Part shown: positions 34,880 to 47,000 of the stretch, one piece after another
Layout: the number at the start of each line of letters is the position of its first letter
Position numbering within the stretch: the stretch's first letter is position 1
DNA from: Arenicola marina
Taxonomy: Eukaryota; Annelida; Polychaeta; Arenicolidae
Length of the DNA: 64,000 nt
Direction: 5' to 3'
Assembly (NCBI GenBank): GCA_964019135.1
Contig: OZ025265.1
Location: forward strand, 20,993,143 to 21,057,142
Notes under the pieces: generated by a model
Databases searched by the model: none
Told to the model about the DNA's origin: nothing
The model's input: the letters and a program-made list of their open reading frames with translations, nothing else
Made by a program: the position numbers and the translations under genes

Positions 34880-37383
34880 TTATTTTGAGGTGTCTTCGGT
34901 ACAATGTCGAAGAGTGTACCAATTTGTTGATCTCCTTTCCACAGTGATGGGCGGGTTCTCCCCGCCCGGGTGTAAGTACACGTGCCTTTGATCCCGCATG
35001 ACGTTTGCCACCACAATGTTAATGGCCGATTGGTCGTAACGATGACAACCAGCCCAGCACGTGGCACCAACGCCTGCTGCAACACACTTCCCCCAATCAC
35101 CGCATAATCGCTGCTCAGCAGGCGCAATGCATGCTGGGTCAAGACCGCACAAGTACCACCAATGTAGGATATTCCAATAAGTTGTCTTTGTGTTGTGCAG
35201 AATCAGAGCCCCCGCAGCACCAGCGCCCGCATATCCTTTCTGATAGTCGAGGTCGGTGGGTAGGTATTTATATATGTCCGGATGGGTCACAGCAAAGAGA
35301 GGGATCCACGTATTTCTGGCCATGTAAAATCCATTCGTATCCATAACGTTCTCGTAGACGGTTTCCCATTCGTTGTGCATTATACGAATTGAAGAATCCA
35401 CCCAGAATATGCCGTCAAACTCCGCCATCACACTCTGTTAGAATGTTAAAAGAACTTAATATATTTAAGCCTGATTTAAAGCAGGCGAACTCGCAATTAA
35501 TTCCTTTAATATTGAGAGGATTGTTTTGCAAGCTTCAGATAGGTCCCAATTATGTAATATGTGTAAACTCCTAAAGACAACAATGCCATATCAAGACGAA
35601 TCTTGTTGTTTTCCCCTGCTTAATTACCTTAATGATGATGGGTTTCAAGGCGCATGTATATCGATTGCTGACGTGCGGTGGGTAGTCCTCGAAGGCGAAC
35701 GCCCTCAACTCAACGTCGCACCAGTCTTTTATCTGAAAAAGTCAAATATAGGAGTACGGAACCTGCGCGTGTTACACCTTGTCACGACGCGTTGGAATAT
35801 CTTGCCAATGCATTCCAACCCAAAATGTAGTTGATAATTCAATCATTAATTTCGAGAATGTGTCAAGCGATGATTAAGGCTTGATTATTATACTTAAATA
35901 TATTAATATTAATTCAAATATCGCGTGTCGATTCCGTGACAAGTTGCTAAGTGAGAGCCCGGAAAGGAAAATTCAGACACGCACACTTTCAGTTGCAGCG
36001 TCCTTCCGACCGGCCTGAGCCATCATGGGAATATAAGCGGTAGTCGTTCAAACGATCAATTTAGTTTCTTTGCGATCTGATATCAAACTATGTTTAACCT
36101 CGTTGCGTTGTTCCTCCGTCAGCCCGATGTCAAAGTAGAGTATTTGCCGACCGGAAAAGAACTGCTGAATCCCGGCCACGCAGTCCCGACTCTCGTTGAA
36201 GTTGTTACTGCTGGCGGCGGTCACAAACACGTGGTCTCGGATGTTCTGTGACGTCAGCGTCTTGAACCTCGTCGGCGGAATCCCGAGTCTGCGCAGTAGC
36301 GTTGTGCTGACGTTCATCGGCTTCCCGATTGTCGTGACGCGGGACTGGGGAGGGGGTCGATACGAGAGCGGCACCGATATCTCCTGAACGGAAATAAAAA
36401 ACCAACGAGATTTCGAAATTAACTTCATGATATAGCCAACGAATTGGTTCATTTTGGTTCAAGTGGTAGACGTGAGTAATAACGTGGGCTATGCTGATAC
36501 AATGGTTTCCCCCGAACATGGCAGCACGACAGTGCGTCTAATCTCAATCAAGGGTTTTGTGTACTATAATCCCACCGAGGCCCCACCTTGGAAAATTACA
36601 GCCTTTGTTGAAGACTAGCTCCTACGTCCCAAGGGACTTTCCAAAAACATAAATGCCAATATGTTGCTCCATCAAAATAGAATACCCGATAATTTCCTTA
36701 TGGGAAAGTATTTGCCGTTATCTTTTAACAATTAATCAGAGCCGTTCATTTGACGTTTCGCAATGTAAACGTGAATTCGCATTTGAAGCTGGTACGCACG
36801 AGGCGGGCAGTCATGCCTTTTTTTCTGTCACAAACTCCGTTACAAAGCATCGTAGGTTAAAACAAAATTGATGATACTATGAATTCAACACTACAAACAC
36901 CTACTTGGTGCTTCCTTTATACCAAATGCCTATTCGTTTGAATAGCTACATACACCCTTCGCCTGTCTATATTTACCAATTAAACTGGAACCTACGTCAC
37001 TTGGCGTCAAAATCGGTTTGAATCGTTCAGAGTTGATGCCCAAGTTGGTTCAGATGTCCTGACTAATGCAAAACGCCACACTATTTTCGGAAACAAACAA
37101 GATTGCTCATTTTCTCTGACCTTTAAGCGTCAGGTATTTCCATAGGCACTGCCTGTTTTTCAATTGTGAAATAAAACCCGAAATGGGGTCAGATGGTTAA
37201 GTAATCGACCTATTATTATTTATTAGGCTAATTAGTTACTATACTGCTGCAAAGACCAACAGATATTAGCTTTACCTCAATCGATAGCGAATCGCGGCCA
37301 CTCGCACGATTAACGTCTGGCGCGTCCTGTACAGTGGATTCTCCATTGTAGCGTTCTCGGCCGTCAGTCGATGTGGTGCTATT
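34880..37383 (-). CDS. DUF1647-like secretory-pathway protein, open copy
   Basis: Minus-strand exons: 37276-37383 (36 codons, a likely hydrophilic stem, AG|AAT to GAG|GTAAAG), 36099-36383 (95 codons), 35628-35732 (35 codons) and 34880-35434 (184 codons, stop TAA). All are phase 0 with GT-AG borders. Motifs in order: HVFVTAASSNNF, LYFDIGLT, WCDVELRAFAFEDYPPHV, KPIIIK, FDGIFWVDSSIRI (a possible metal-binding Asp in WVD), FAVTHPDIYKYLPTDLDYQK, NILHWWYLCGLDPACI and CHRYDQSAINIV. This order resembles Pfam DUF1647, proposed here to be glycosyltransferase-like. No signal-anchor exon was found upstream; the 24-bp minisatellite begins about 200 bases beyond the first exon. The gene may be cut off there or have its first exon outside the window. 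Confidence 0.75.
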
Positions 37384-37588
37384 CTGTAAGTTCACTGAAA
37401 CATGTACTGTAAGCTAAAGTTACTCATGCAGCAATATGTTCCCTGTGAAACTTCAAAATAGTTTGAATGGAAATGATGCATACATGTAGGTTTTTCAGTG
37501 TATGTCCACACACCTGTATGCAATAAATACCAAGGCAAACCACTTTTTAAGGCCAAACGGTTGCATTTCTCGTGGAAAGTGTGGCATC

Positions 37589-39403
37589 CTTGTGGCCTCA
37601 TCAAAAGGGTCTTTTTGTGTACTCATCAACATGTCTTCTCATATACTTATCAACATGTCTTCTTGTATACTCATCAACACGTCTTCTTGTGGACTCATCA
37701 AAATGGCTTCTTGTGTACTCATCAAAATGGCTTCCGTATACTCATCAGCATGTCTTCTTGTTTACTCATCAATATATCTGCTTGTGGCCTCATCAACATG
37801 TCTTTTTGTATACTCATCAACATGTCTTCTTGTGTACTCATCAACATTTTCTCTTGTGTACTCATCAAAATGACTTCTTGTGTACTCATCAAATTGGCCT
37901 TCTTGTGAACTCATCAACATGTCTTCTTGTATACTCATCAGCATGTCTTTTTGTTTACTCATCAATATATCTTCTTGTGGCCTCACCAACATGTCTTCTT
38001 GTATACTCATAAACACGTCTTCTCGTGTACTCATCAAAATGGTTTCTTGTGTACTCATCAAAATGTCTTCTTGTGTACCCATCAAAATGGCTTATTGTGT
38101 ACTCATCAAAATGGCTTCTTGTGTACTCATCAAAATGTGTTTTTTAGTGTATTAATAAGAATATCTTCTTGTGTACTCATCAATGTGTCTTCTTGTGTAC
38201 TCATCAAAATGGCTTCTTGTGTACTCAGCAAAATGGCTTCTTATGTACTCATCAAAATGGCTTCTTGTGTACTCATTAACATGTCTTCTTGTGTACTCAA
38301 CATGCGTTCTTGTATACTCAACATGTCTTCTTGTATACTCATCATCATGACTTCTTGTTTACTCATCAATATATCTTCTTGTGGCATCACCAACATGTCT
38401 TCTTGTGTACTCATCAACATGTCTTCTTGTGTACTCATCAAAATTTCTTCTTGTGTACTCATCAAATGGCTTCTTGTGTACTCATCAAATTGGCCTTCTT
38501 GTGTTCTCATCAACATGTCTTCTTGTATATACATCAGCATGTCTTCTTGTTTACTCATCAATATATCTTCTTGTGGCCTCACCAACATGTCTCTTGTATA
38601 TTCATCAACACGTCTTCTTGTGTACTCATCAAAATGGCTTCTTGTGTACTCATCAAAATGTCTTCTTGTGTACCCATCAAAATGGCTTATTGTGTACTCA
38701 TCAAAATGTCTTCTTGTGTAATCATCAAAATGTTTTTTTTAGTGTATTAATAAGAATATCTTCTTGTGTACTCATCAATGTGTCTTCTTGTGTACTCATC
38801 AAAATGGCTTCTTGTGTACTCATCAAAATGGCTTCTTATGTACTCATCAAAATGGCTTCTTGTGTACTCATTAACATGTCTTCTTGTGTACTCAACATGT
38901 CTTTTTGTATACTCAACAGCATGTCTTCTTATTTACTCATCAATATATCTTCTTGTGGAATCACCAACATGTCTTTTTGTATACTCATAAACACGTCTTC
39001 TCGTGTATTCATCAAAATGGCTTCTTGTGTACTCATCAAAATGTCTTCTTGTGTACCCATCAAAATGGCCTATTGTGTACTCATCAAAATGTCTTCTTGT
39101 GTACTCATCAAACTGTGTTTTTTAGTGTATTAATCAGAATATCTTCTTGTGTACTCATCAATGTGTCTTCTTGTGTACTAATCAAAATGGCTTCTTGTGT
39201 ACTCATTAACATGTCTGCTTGTGTACTCAACATGCCTTCTTGTATACTCAACATGTCTTCTTGTATACTCATCAGCATGTCTTCTTGTTTACTCATCAAT
39301 ATATCTTCGTGTGGCCTCACCAACATGTGTTCTTGTATACTCATCATCATGACTTCTTGTGGCCTCATCAAAATATCTACGTGTGTACTCATCAACATGT
39401 CTT
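37589..39403 (+). repeat. 24-bp minisatellite at the duplication junction
   Basis: About 75 degenerate 24-bp units built around TTGTGTACTCATCAA, 1.8 kb in all. Because 24 is a multiple of 3, all three plus frames and one minus frame stay open for long runs, giving apparent proteins of 90 to 300 residues. The open frames are a by-product of the period. A variant block (AGTGTATTAATAAGAATATC) recurs at 38146, 38741 and 39124, showing higher-order blocks about 595 and 383 bp long. The array joins copy A to copy B. Confidence 0.95.
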
Positions 39404-39834
39404 GGCGTCACCAAGGTGGTTCGAGGGTCGTTGAATTCGGGGTTTTCGATGCAGAATTTAAAGATATGTATTCATTTCAGTTATCGGAAAATCACAGCGG
39501 GTTAGTTAGTTCGCTAAACATATTTCCAAATAACACAGAGCCAGAGTTTAAAGCCTTTCTATATGGCGGTCATGATACTCTCGGCACACTCTCAGCAGAT
39601 GGAGATCAGGTCACACATCACCTGCACCTCACCTCTGCCCCAAGTAACTGCCAACCTTGCGTCGGCCCTAACGGTGCTGGCGTCACCAAGGTGGTTCGAG
39701 GGTCGTTGAATTCGGGGTTTTCGATGCAGAATTTAAAGATATGTATTCATTTCAGTTATCGTAAAATCACAGCGGGTTAGTTAGTTCGCCAAACATATTT
39801 CCAAATAACACAGAGCCAGAGTTTAAAGCCTTTC
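39403..39834. repeat. 157-bp direct repeat pair (copy B)
   Basis: The same pair as 213-644, at 39403-39559 and 39678-39834, directly after the minisatellite. Confidence 0.85.
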
Positions 39835-42790
39835 ACGCCATTGACCTCGATCGAACTAGCATTCGGTAGTAACATGGCCTCAACCCGAATACAGTTTATA
39901 CTCATCGTATGAACTCATATGAACTCATCGTATGAAATCAGACCGGAAGGTAAACTTTATGAAGTATTTGGAACAAAGGGGCCCGTTCCATTGAGTCTAG
40001 GGCTTTTTCAAAATCCTTAAAATAAAAGTATACTCTCTATTTTTTACCTTGCTAAGTAGTCTATAACATCGTGAACTAATTGAATATTGCTACCAATAAA
40101 TTAATTTTTAATAACCCTCGTATTTTCGAATGGTCATGCGTGACCAAATTGGGTATTATCTGTCTATGAGCCAACTGGCATCTACTTTGGCATCCCTCTG
40201 CCTCAGGCCAAACTGTATGTGATTGTCATTGGCGTTAGCTGTGTTACAGCTGCACCAAGTTTGAACAACATGAATTCGACAGGGAAGTTCAACTTTCTCC
40301 AAATGTGCCTAATAATGGACCAATCAAACTGTGATTATCTGGTCTTGGCGTCATTGTTTTGTATAGCAGGCAAACATACTAAATCCTTCCTAGAATCAAC
40401 AAAAATATGTAGGTGGCTGCCTCTCTCGATTTTGAGACACTTATTGTTCGCTCGACTTCGATATTTGACCTCGAATCGATAGCAAAGGGACACACTTTTT
40501 GTAAATCGCAGGTGTTTCGATAGAAATTAGAGAGTACGAATGGACTCGGTTAGACCTCGAAACGCCTCAACCATCAGTGTCGGCTTGACATCGACTCGAT
40601 AGTTGACAGCGATTCGGCATTAAAATCCGTCCAGTCCGAAGATCTGAATCCGATATAAGCATGCAATGATACTTCGCAAACTAATAGTGTGCACAGTACA
40701 CATTAAAAAGAAATCAATTCGGCATGATACATGATTTGAAACGTCATAACGTATTTAAATGAGACAATTTAATTCATAGGCAGAAAATGCTAGGCCAGTT
40801 TTGAGAGCTAAAAGTAGTCAAATCGGTAGTCATCCACGATCAATTTACACAAACCTTACCTTCATTCTCACGCACCATGCATAAAGTAACAGTGAATTCA
40901 AAACTTTACTTTGTTGTGGCATCTTACATTTTAAAAACGCCGACAAAGAATTGTAGCACTATTCAGTCCAACGGGCTGGAGCACGCGGAAACTGTCGTAG
41001 TTAGGTCGCCTTGCAATTAAGTCACATACTTGGTGTCGTAAATTATCTATATATTTCTCTGCATTCTAATTGTCTTTAATATAGAGATATTAAAAAGGAA
41101 TAGCAAACGTCAAAAACGGTTAATTTAATAATATGGGCACGTATTTTATAGTAAATCCTACAGCAAATTATCAACGTTATTCGAGGTCGAATCGATATCA
41201 ATTGACGTCGATGGCAAAAATCTTATGGCGACGTTGGATTCGGCTGCACTTTGTAATGCTACACCGCCAAAATTAATGAAACGACAGCAATTCAATTTTA
41301 GTAACAATGACATTTTCATGTTCTAGAGTCAGTTGATCCACGTCACAGGCGCGAAGCATGCCCGCGCTCCAATTGCTGATTATGTTAGTTCATTGGTCAC
41401 ATTTCGTCCATGTGTTCACAAAAGTTAAACACCAACATTTCCTGTTATTTCTAAAGACTTTTTGCTTTAAAAAAATTGCAAAATTTATGTCTCAGATTAT
41501 TGCATAAAATCGATATATATCTGCTGTCACGTTGCCCGAGTTTTCCCATGGCAGATATCCTCCAACGATGCAATGTCAGATCGACGTCGGTTGCCGACGG
41601 CAAATGGGACCCGACAAGTAGATATAGTTGGTTTTGGTGTTTCTTAGATAAAGTACAATGACATAGATGTTGATAAATGCATACATGAAATTTTACATAG
41701 TCCTACGACGACAGAACGCCGTACACAATTTTAATTTAGGTCTTTGCTTTTTTCAGACAACTCTGAGAAGCGATCTTTAAAAGAGCTGTGATAATTATTG
41801 GTTTTATATATAGGCACGACCAAAAATACGTGTTTTAACCAACTTGGTTTGTAGTATTCTACATAAGTAATATACAAGTGGATATCGTTTAGTATCCAGC
41901 AGAAGTGTTTGGTGTGTTATCGATACTTTGTATATATTATACCGACACATTATGTTTGTAAACAACTATTCAATTACTACCACGACCAATGTATGAACGT
42001 TTGAGGTGAGCATCTACATGTGAATTTGATGTTGCAAACCTCAGAAAAATAAATTATGTTTAAACCAAGTGCTTGGTTAAAAGTCATGAAATTGTGTTTG
42101 ATAGCGGACATCTGAGCTAAATTAATTAGATATTATTCGTTTTGTTTTGGTCTTTGTTTCATACAAATACAATAGCATAGCTGCTGATTAATTTAAATCA
42201 TCAAAACACTTTCAATCTTCGATAAAAATAGTGGTATATCAGATATTTTGCTGCATAAGTAAGAACATTATGTTCTTACTTATTCGGACACATCTGGCAT
42301 TGCGACAAACCTGGATCACCCCACACTTATTATGATCACTTGGAGAGCACACACGTATTGTCCGTTTGTATCTTGCCAGCGTAATTTGTTATTCATGAGA
42401 TTATTTTGAACTTACCACTAATCGGATGTGATGGCGGGGTGGCCTCGCCCACCGCGGACATTGGGTTGTACACATTATTCAGCTTGAAGATGATTATGAA
42501 GGTTATAATTGACAGTAGAGCTAGAACCTTTACGGATGATTTCATCCTTGTATAATGTCTAGAGGCTGATATACAATTGTATATGGGCTGGTTGAATACG
42601 CATCTCAGGCGCGCAATAGAGCTGTAACAAAATGACTTCGGTCGGTATAATATTGTAAGGAATACCGTTAGTTTAGGTGTCGTAATATTGGATGTATTTT
42701 ATTTGACAGACGAAATATATGGGGGATGTCTTTAAAGTGACATATTATAGCAGATATTCGTATTGTACCTGTTGTACGCGGATAATTTTC
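39835..42790. other. No gene recognised (copy B)
   Basis: Counterpart of 645-3600, with about seven single-base differences and one 1-bp deletion. Includes the 14-bp-arm palindrome at 42255-42283. Confidence 0.6.
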
Positions 42791-42812
42791 AGCTTTTAGG
42801 TGAATAGACGCA

Positions 42813-42877
42813 GTCATAGCAACGGTTGTCATGGTAGTGACGTCAGATCAATTATACTGTTATCGCGTCATGGTAAC
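42813..42877 (+). promoter_or_regulatory. RFX-like and CRE cluster (copy B)
   Basis: Identical to 3624-3688, including the CRE at 42838-42845. Confidence 0.4.
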
Positions 42878-43022
42878 GGGCGCGCTTTGTTACTATGTAT
42901 GTCACTATGTTGCAATTTTCCACAACGATAGATTCCACAAGCCGTGGAACGGTAAGTTTGTATCAATAACTGTTGATGTACTGAGGCCATATAAATATTT
43001 ACATTTCATTCGGTGCTATCTA

Positions 43023-43790
43023 TAGTCAAAACGGAAACTATCCGAACATCGAAATTTGCGAATTATTAGTTTACTCTACGAGTTGAGGACGAAATCTATG
43101 CATATTCCTTACCTATGAACTGGGGCCTGTCTGAGCAATTGTTTATCCGATCTGCAGTTCGCTTCCTATCCTCGCAACACATGACCTGCCATGCTATTTA
43201 ATAGAGCAGACGATGTTGTTTTTATTGTTCTCCTGTCAGTCGCGCAAACGTAAAGGTCATCCAACTGCTGCCTGATTGGTTCAAAATCTAGGTCAGGTTG
43301 GCAAAGTCCATCGCGTCATTTGACGAGGGTACCGAGGTTGAATGCAATGATCAGGGGGTAATGATTGCTCTGCTGTACCCACTTTTGCAGGAGGTGCAAT
43401 GGATCTAAATTTAGCCTCAATTGATACTAAACTGATTTCAAGTTCCCTCTGGGTCACTTTAACTATGCGTCAATGCTTCAAAACAGAGTCAATGATAAAA
43501 CACTACAAAGGAATTCAAACCTATGATCCCTTACAAAGATGTAAATGGTATCGCCCAGTGACGTCACAGTAAACAGTGAATGGCGCCATCACGCCGATCG
43601 GCTGCTTCGAAGTGCAGCAAAGCAATATTTGTTTATAGTTTATTTGCAAGTGTCTCAGGAAACGTGAGTTGATATACACTTATTAGGCCACGATTTGAAG
43701 TTCACACAGAAAGTATTTTTTTCTTCGAATCAGTGAATATTTTCTTGTAAACGGGAAATTTCGATGTTCGGAGAGATTCCGTTTCGACTA
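43023..43790. mobile_element. 768-bp inverted-repeat transposon (copy B)
   Basis: Copy of the element at 3834-4601, with the same TA flanks (43021-43022 and 43791-43792). Confidence 0.75.
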
Positions 43791-43993
43791 TAGTAGCGAA
43801 TATATTCACAGAGTCTTACCAGCCTGTTAGGATTGCAATTTGTGTATGTTGCCGTCATAAGGAAGTGACTATCTTTTAGGGCTTAACTTGCATGTTATGG
43901 TAGAAATTTAGTGGAATGCGAGTGGAATTATGGTGGAAGGTAAAGTTGGTGGAATATGGTATTGGTGGAAATATATTGTGGAAATGTCTAAGG

Positions 43994-44002
43994 TATAAAA
44001 GG
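43994..44002 (+). promoter_or_regulatory. TATA core promoter-like site (copy B)
   Basis: TATAAAAGG with the same upstream TGGAA-rich stretch as in copy A. Confidence 0.35.
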
Positions 44003-44049
44003 AGCGCGGACGGGCGTACAAGCAGTTCGCGTGGGTTACTCTCACGGTA

Positions 44050-47000
44050 CTTATCTTAGGTTACATAAACTGGTTATTTCAGTTTGAGAAATGCTAATGT
44101 ATTAAATTAATTATAAGCTTTATTTGATTCACGGTCTAAGTGCATACAGGCTGCAGGTCCTGGTATGGGGCCTCTAGAACATTAGTGGCCTATTTTACCG
44201 GTGTCATTGACGTTCAGATGTTTATTCCTGGTGGCACTCGGGTATTAATTTAGGACACTAGATGGATAGTTTGGACTGGTTTAAGCCGCCACAAGTAGGT
44301 TGCGGTGAAGGAACCACGGTCATGAGGTAGAGGGGCTGAGTAGTAGTATAAACGGATGCCAGTTAATGAATCACAAAGACTTATTTTACGTATATGATTG
44401 CGATTATTCCTGGGGACTTACTCTTTGCGTCTGTATAACTGCTTTTACGTATCGAATTGTATACAGGTGTATAATACTACGTTCGTTTTATCACCATATC
44501 GAATAAATGGGGCAACCCAAAAGTATTTCACGCCTTGGTTACTAGAGTCCTTGCGAAAAACCGTTACAATATTGACATATATAAGCAGTGGAAGTTGATT
44601 CGCCCCACTCGATGATCAACAGCCATCACAACCAATTCAGATGCTTAATCGATGCCACATTGCAGCAGACGAATAGAAACTCGATGCTAAAATCGATAGT
44701 GTTTATGACAACGGCAACGCATGCAAATAGCCTTATATTTATTGCACACCATATACGTGTCAAGTTTTTATTGATCTGATATTTGAAAGTCAATACAGGT
44801 AACCAAATAGGGCGACATTGTGCCGGATGATGAAGCTACTTGTAGATTATGCGATCGAAAGGTCCTGGACCTGTATATTGGGCAAACTCAATGGGGGAGC
44901 TAACCCGTCTATGCATACATGAGTGCGAAAGTCAACATGGCATACTACAGAAGTGCTGTTTGATGACACACCCCAACGTGTTAAAACAATTTATACACCA
45001 ATAAACAGATCATTTCCCATAAAAATTGTTTAACACGTTTTAGGTGGAAATCATTCATTGGGCGCAGTGTTATGCAATGCCATTGTGAACATTAAATGCA
45101 AAGGGGATGCTTTAAAAGATTTTCTTTTAGACTACTAATAGGGAAAGGGTCGTGTGTTGCCCTATATAGTGACAGTTCAACAAAAATGGAAGCGACAGTT
45201 TTTTCTGTAATCATAAGCCGAATATTAGCTTTTTATCGCAAACGACAATATCAAAGCACGTCATCAAACAGCGGGCATTGTCGACGTTCTCTGACGACTT
45301 AAAGGGGAACCAATTCCGGCCGTAAGAGCACTGCAAAGGAGAGAATATAGTCTAAAGATACCATTCATAAAAGAAAACAAATATATAGCTACGAATTTAC
45401 AGAGTAGAACAACAGTGTAGACTTAAAACCCGTATTGTCGCCCATAAGTGTACTCTCGGTGAGCGCAGACATTTACTTCCCCCTGGGCTCCTATCAACTA
45501 ATCACGATGAAGAACACTACAAGGGTGACTACGTCATGGGAGCGGGTAATGGCGTACATTTGCATGTAAACACAGGCCGGCAGATATGGAGAGGTTTCTA
45601 GTTCTATGATGAATTCACAGGTGAAACGTGCATATGTGGTTTGGTAAACGAACTCTGGAAACGAAAAGGGGGCCCTGATCAAGGACACAGAAAACTAGCT
45701 AATCGAATAAATGTGGGTGGCGAGCGCCAAAAGTCGCCTTGTAACATTAAATAGTGGTAGGTCATGCTTCAAATGTAGCTTCAAATGTTTCACAACGGTT
45801 CGTAGAAGGCAGGTAGGTGACTGATTTGGAGATTCAGGCATTAGTTTCGCAAATACAAGGCGTCGAAGCGGGTGTTGACGCTCCGTTGCAGCCGTTGAGT
45901 CGTATAACCAGTTCTTATTTAGATCGTCGCGGCGCATCCCAGGCCTTCAGCATAGCGTTCTCCTATTGGCATGATGCAAAAAAACCGTGGGGGTGGGTGG
46001 GAATGTGCCGAGCCGAGGCTGAGAGGTCACGGCGCTTCACTTGTAATATGTAGGCCTATAGGTAAATGGTAGTGCCGCGAAGACCTTTGTGCTCACGTTA
46101 CACGATCCAGCCCAGACAAATTGTGATAACATAACTCATATATCCTAAAGCCTTGGCAGCTAATGCGAATGACGGCCGGTGAGTTGTTTTGAACTCACAA
46201 GTCAAATAATTGAGGCCTGCAACAGCGGGCGGGCGAGGTGCGAAATATCGGACCGCTATCGTGACGTCATCATTAGCTGTAATGCGCTACCCCTGGGACT
46301 GGTGCAGTGGTTGGCGTTCAATCGATGATTACTCCGTTATCAGATTGATAAAAATAAGTTCTTATGGTGATGAACTCCTTTTCTTTCTTATTTTCAATGA
46401 AAAATACTTCCTCTCCCTTTCTCCAACAATAGACCGATCCATACGCCGAAACTAAGCCCCGGCCACGCTTGAATCATATTTCATTAATCCTGAGTATGAA
46501 ATTGATAATCATAGCTGATGGTAGATACAAGTGAAAAGTGCTTATCACTGAAACTGACAACCAAGTGACATACGGCTTTGTTTGTCCGACATAACGCAGG
46601 TGAAAGTTCTACTTTCACCACATTATTGGATAAAAGCCACCACTGACGTCACTGCATAACTGACAGACTGGGTCGGTCTATTGATCGGTCAGGTTATGCA
46701 CTCTATGTGCAAGGATGATAATCAATCCCGGGACGTTATAAAAGCAGAATTTTCTGTTTCACAAAAGGCAAAGCGGAAATGGGTTTCGGCAATTCCTTGT
46801 CCCATTACCGTTTTTAAACATGAAAAAGCCAAAAAAGTAAAATTCATCAGAAACCGTTTGCCCTTTTCGAAAGGAGCAAAATGAAAATAGGCAGCCACAC
46901 TCGCGCGATACCTTTACCCTTTCGTAAAGTACAAAGTAAAGTCCGGTAAAAACAATAATATCCGGCTCAGATTACGCAAAAACTGTCGTTTCGCTTTTTC

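Noticed and set aside
37589..39403. A CRISPR array
   Set aside because: Units are head-to-tail without spacers, and the surrounding genes are animal genes with introns.
37498..39780. Long open frames of 90 to 298 codons with repeated Ser-Cys-Val-Leu-Ile or Thr-His-Gln motifs
   Set aside because: They are translations of the 24-bp minisatellite in several frames at once, with no start context, splice structure or family resemblance.
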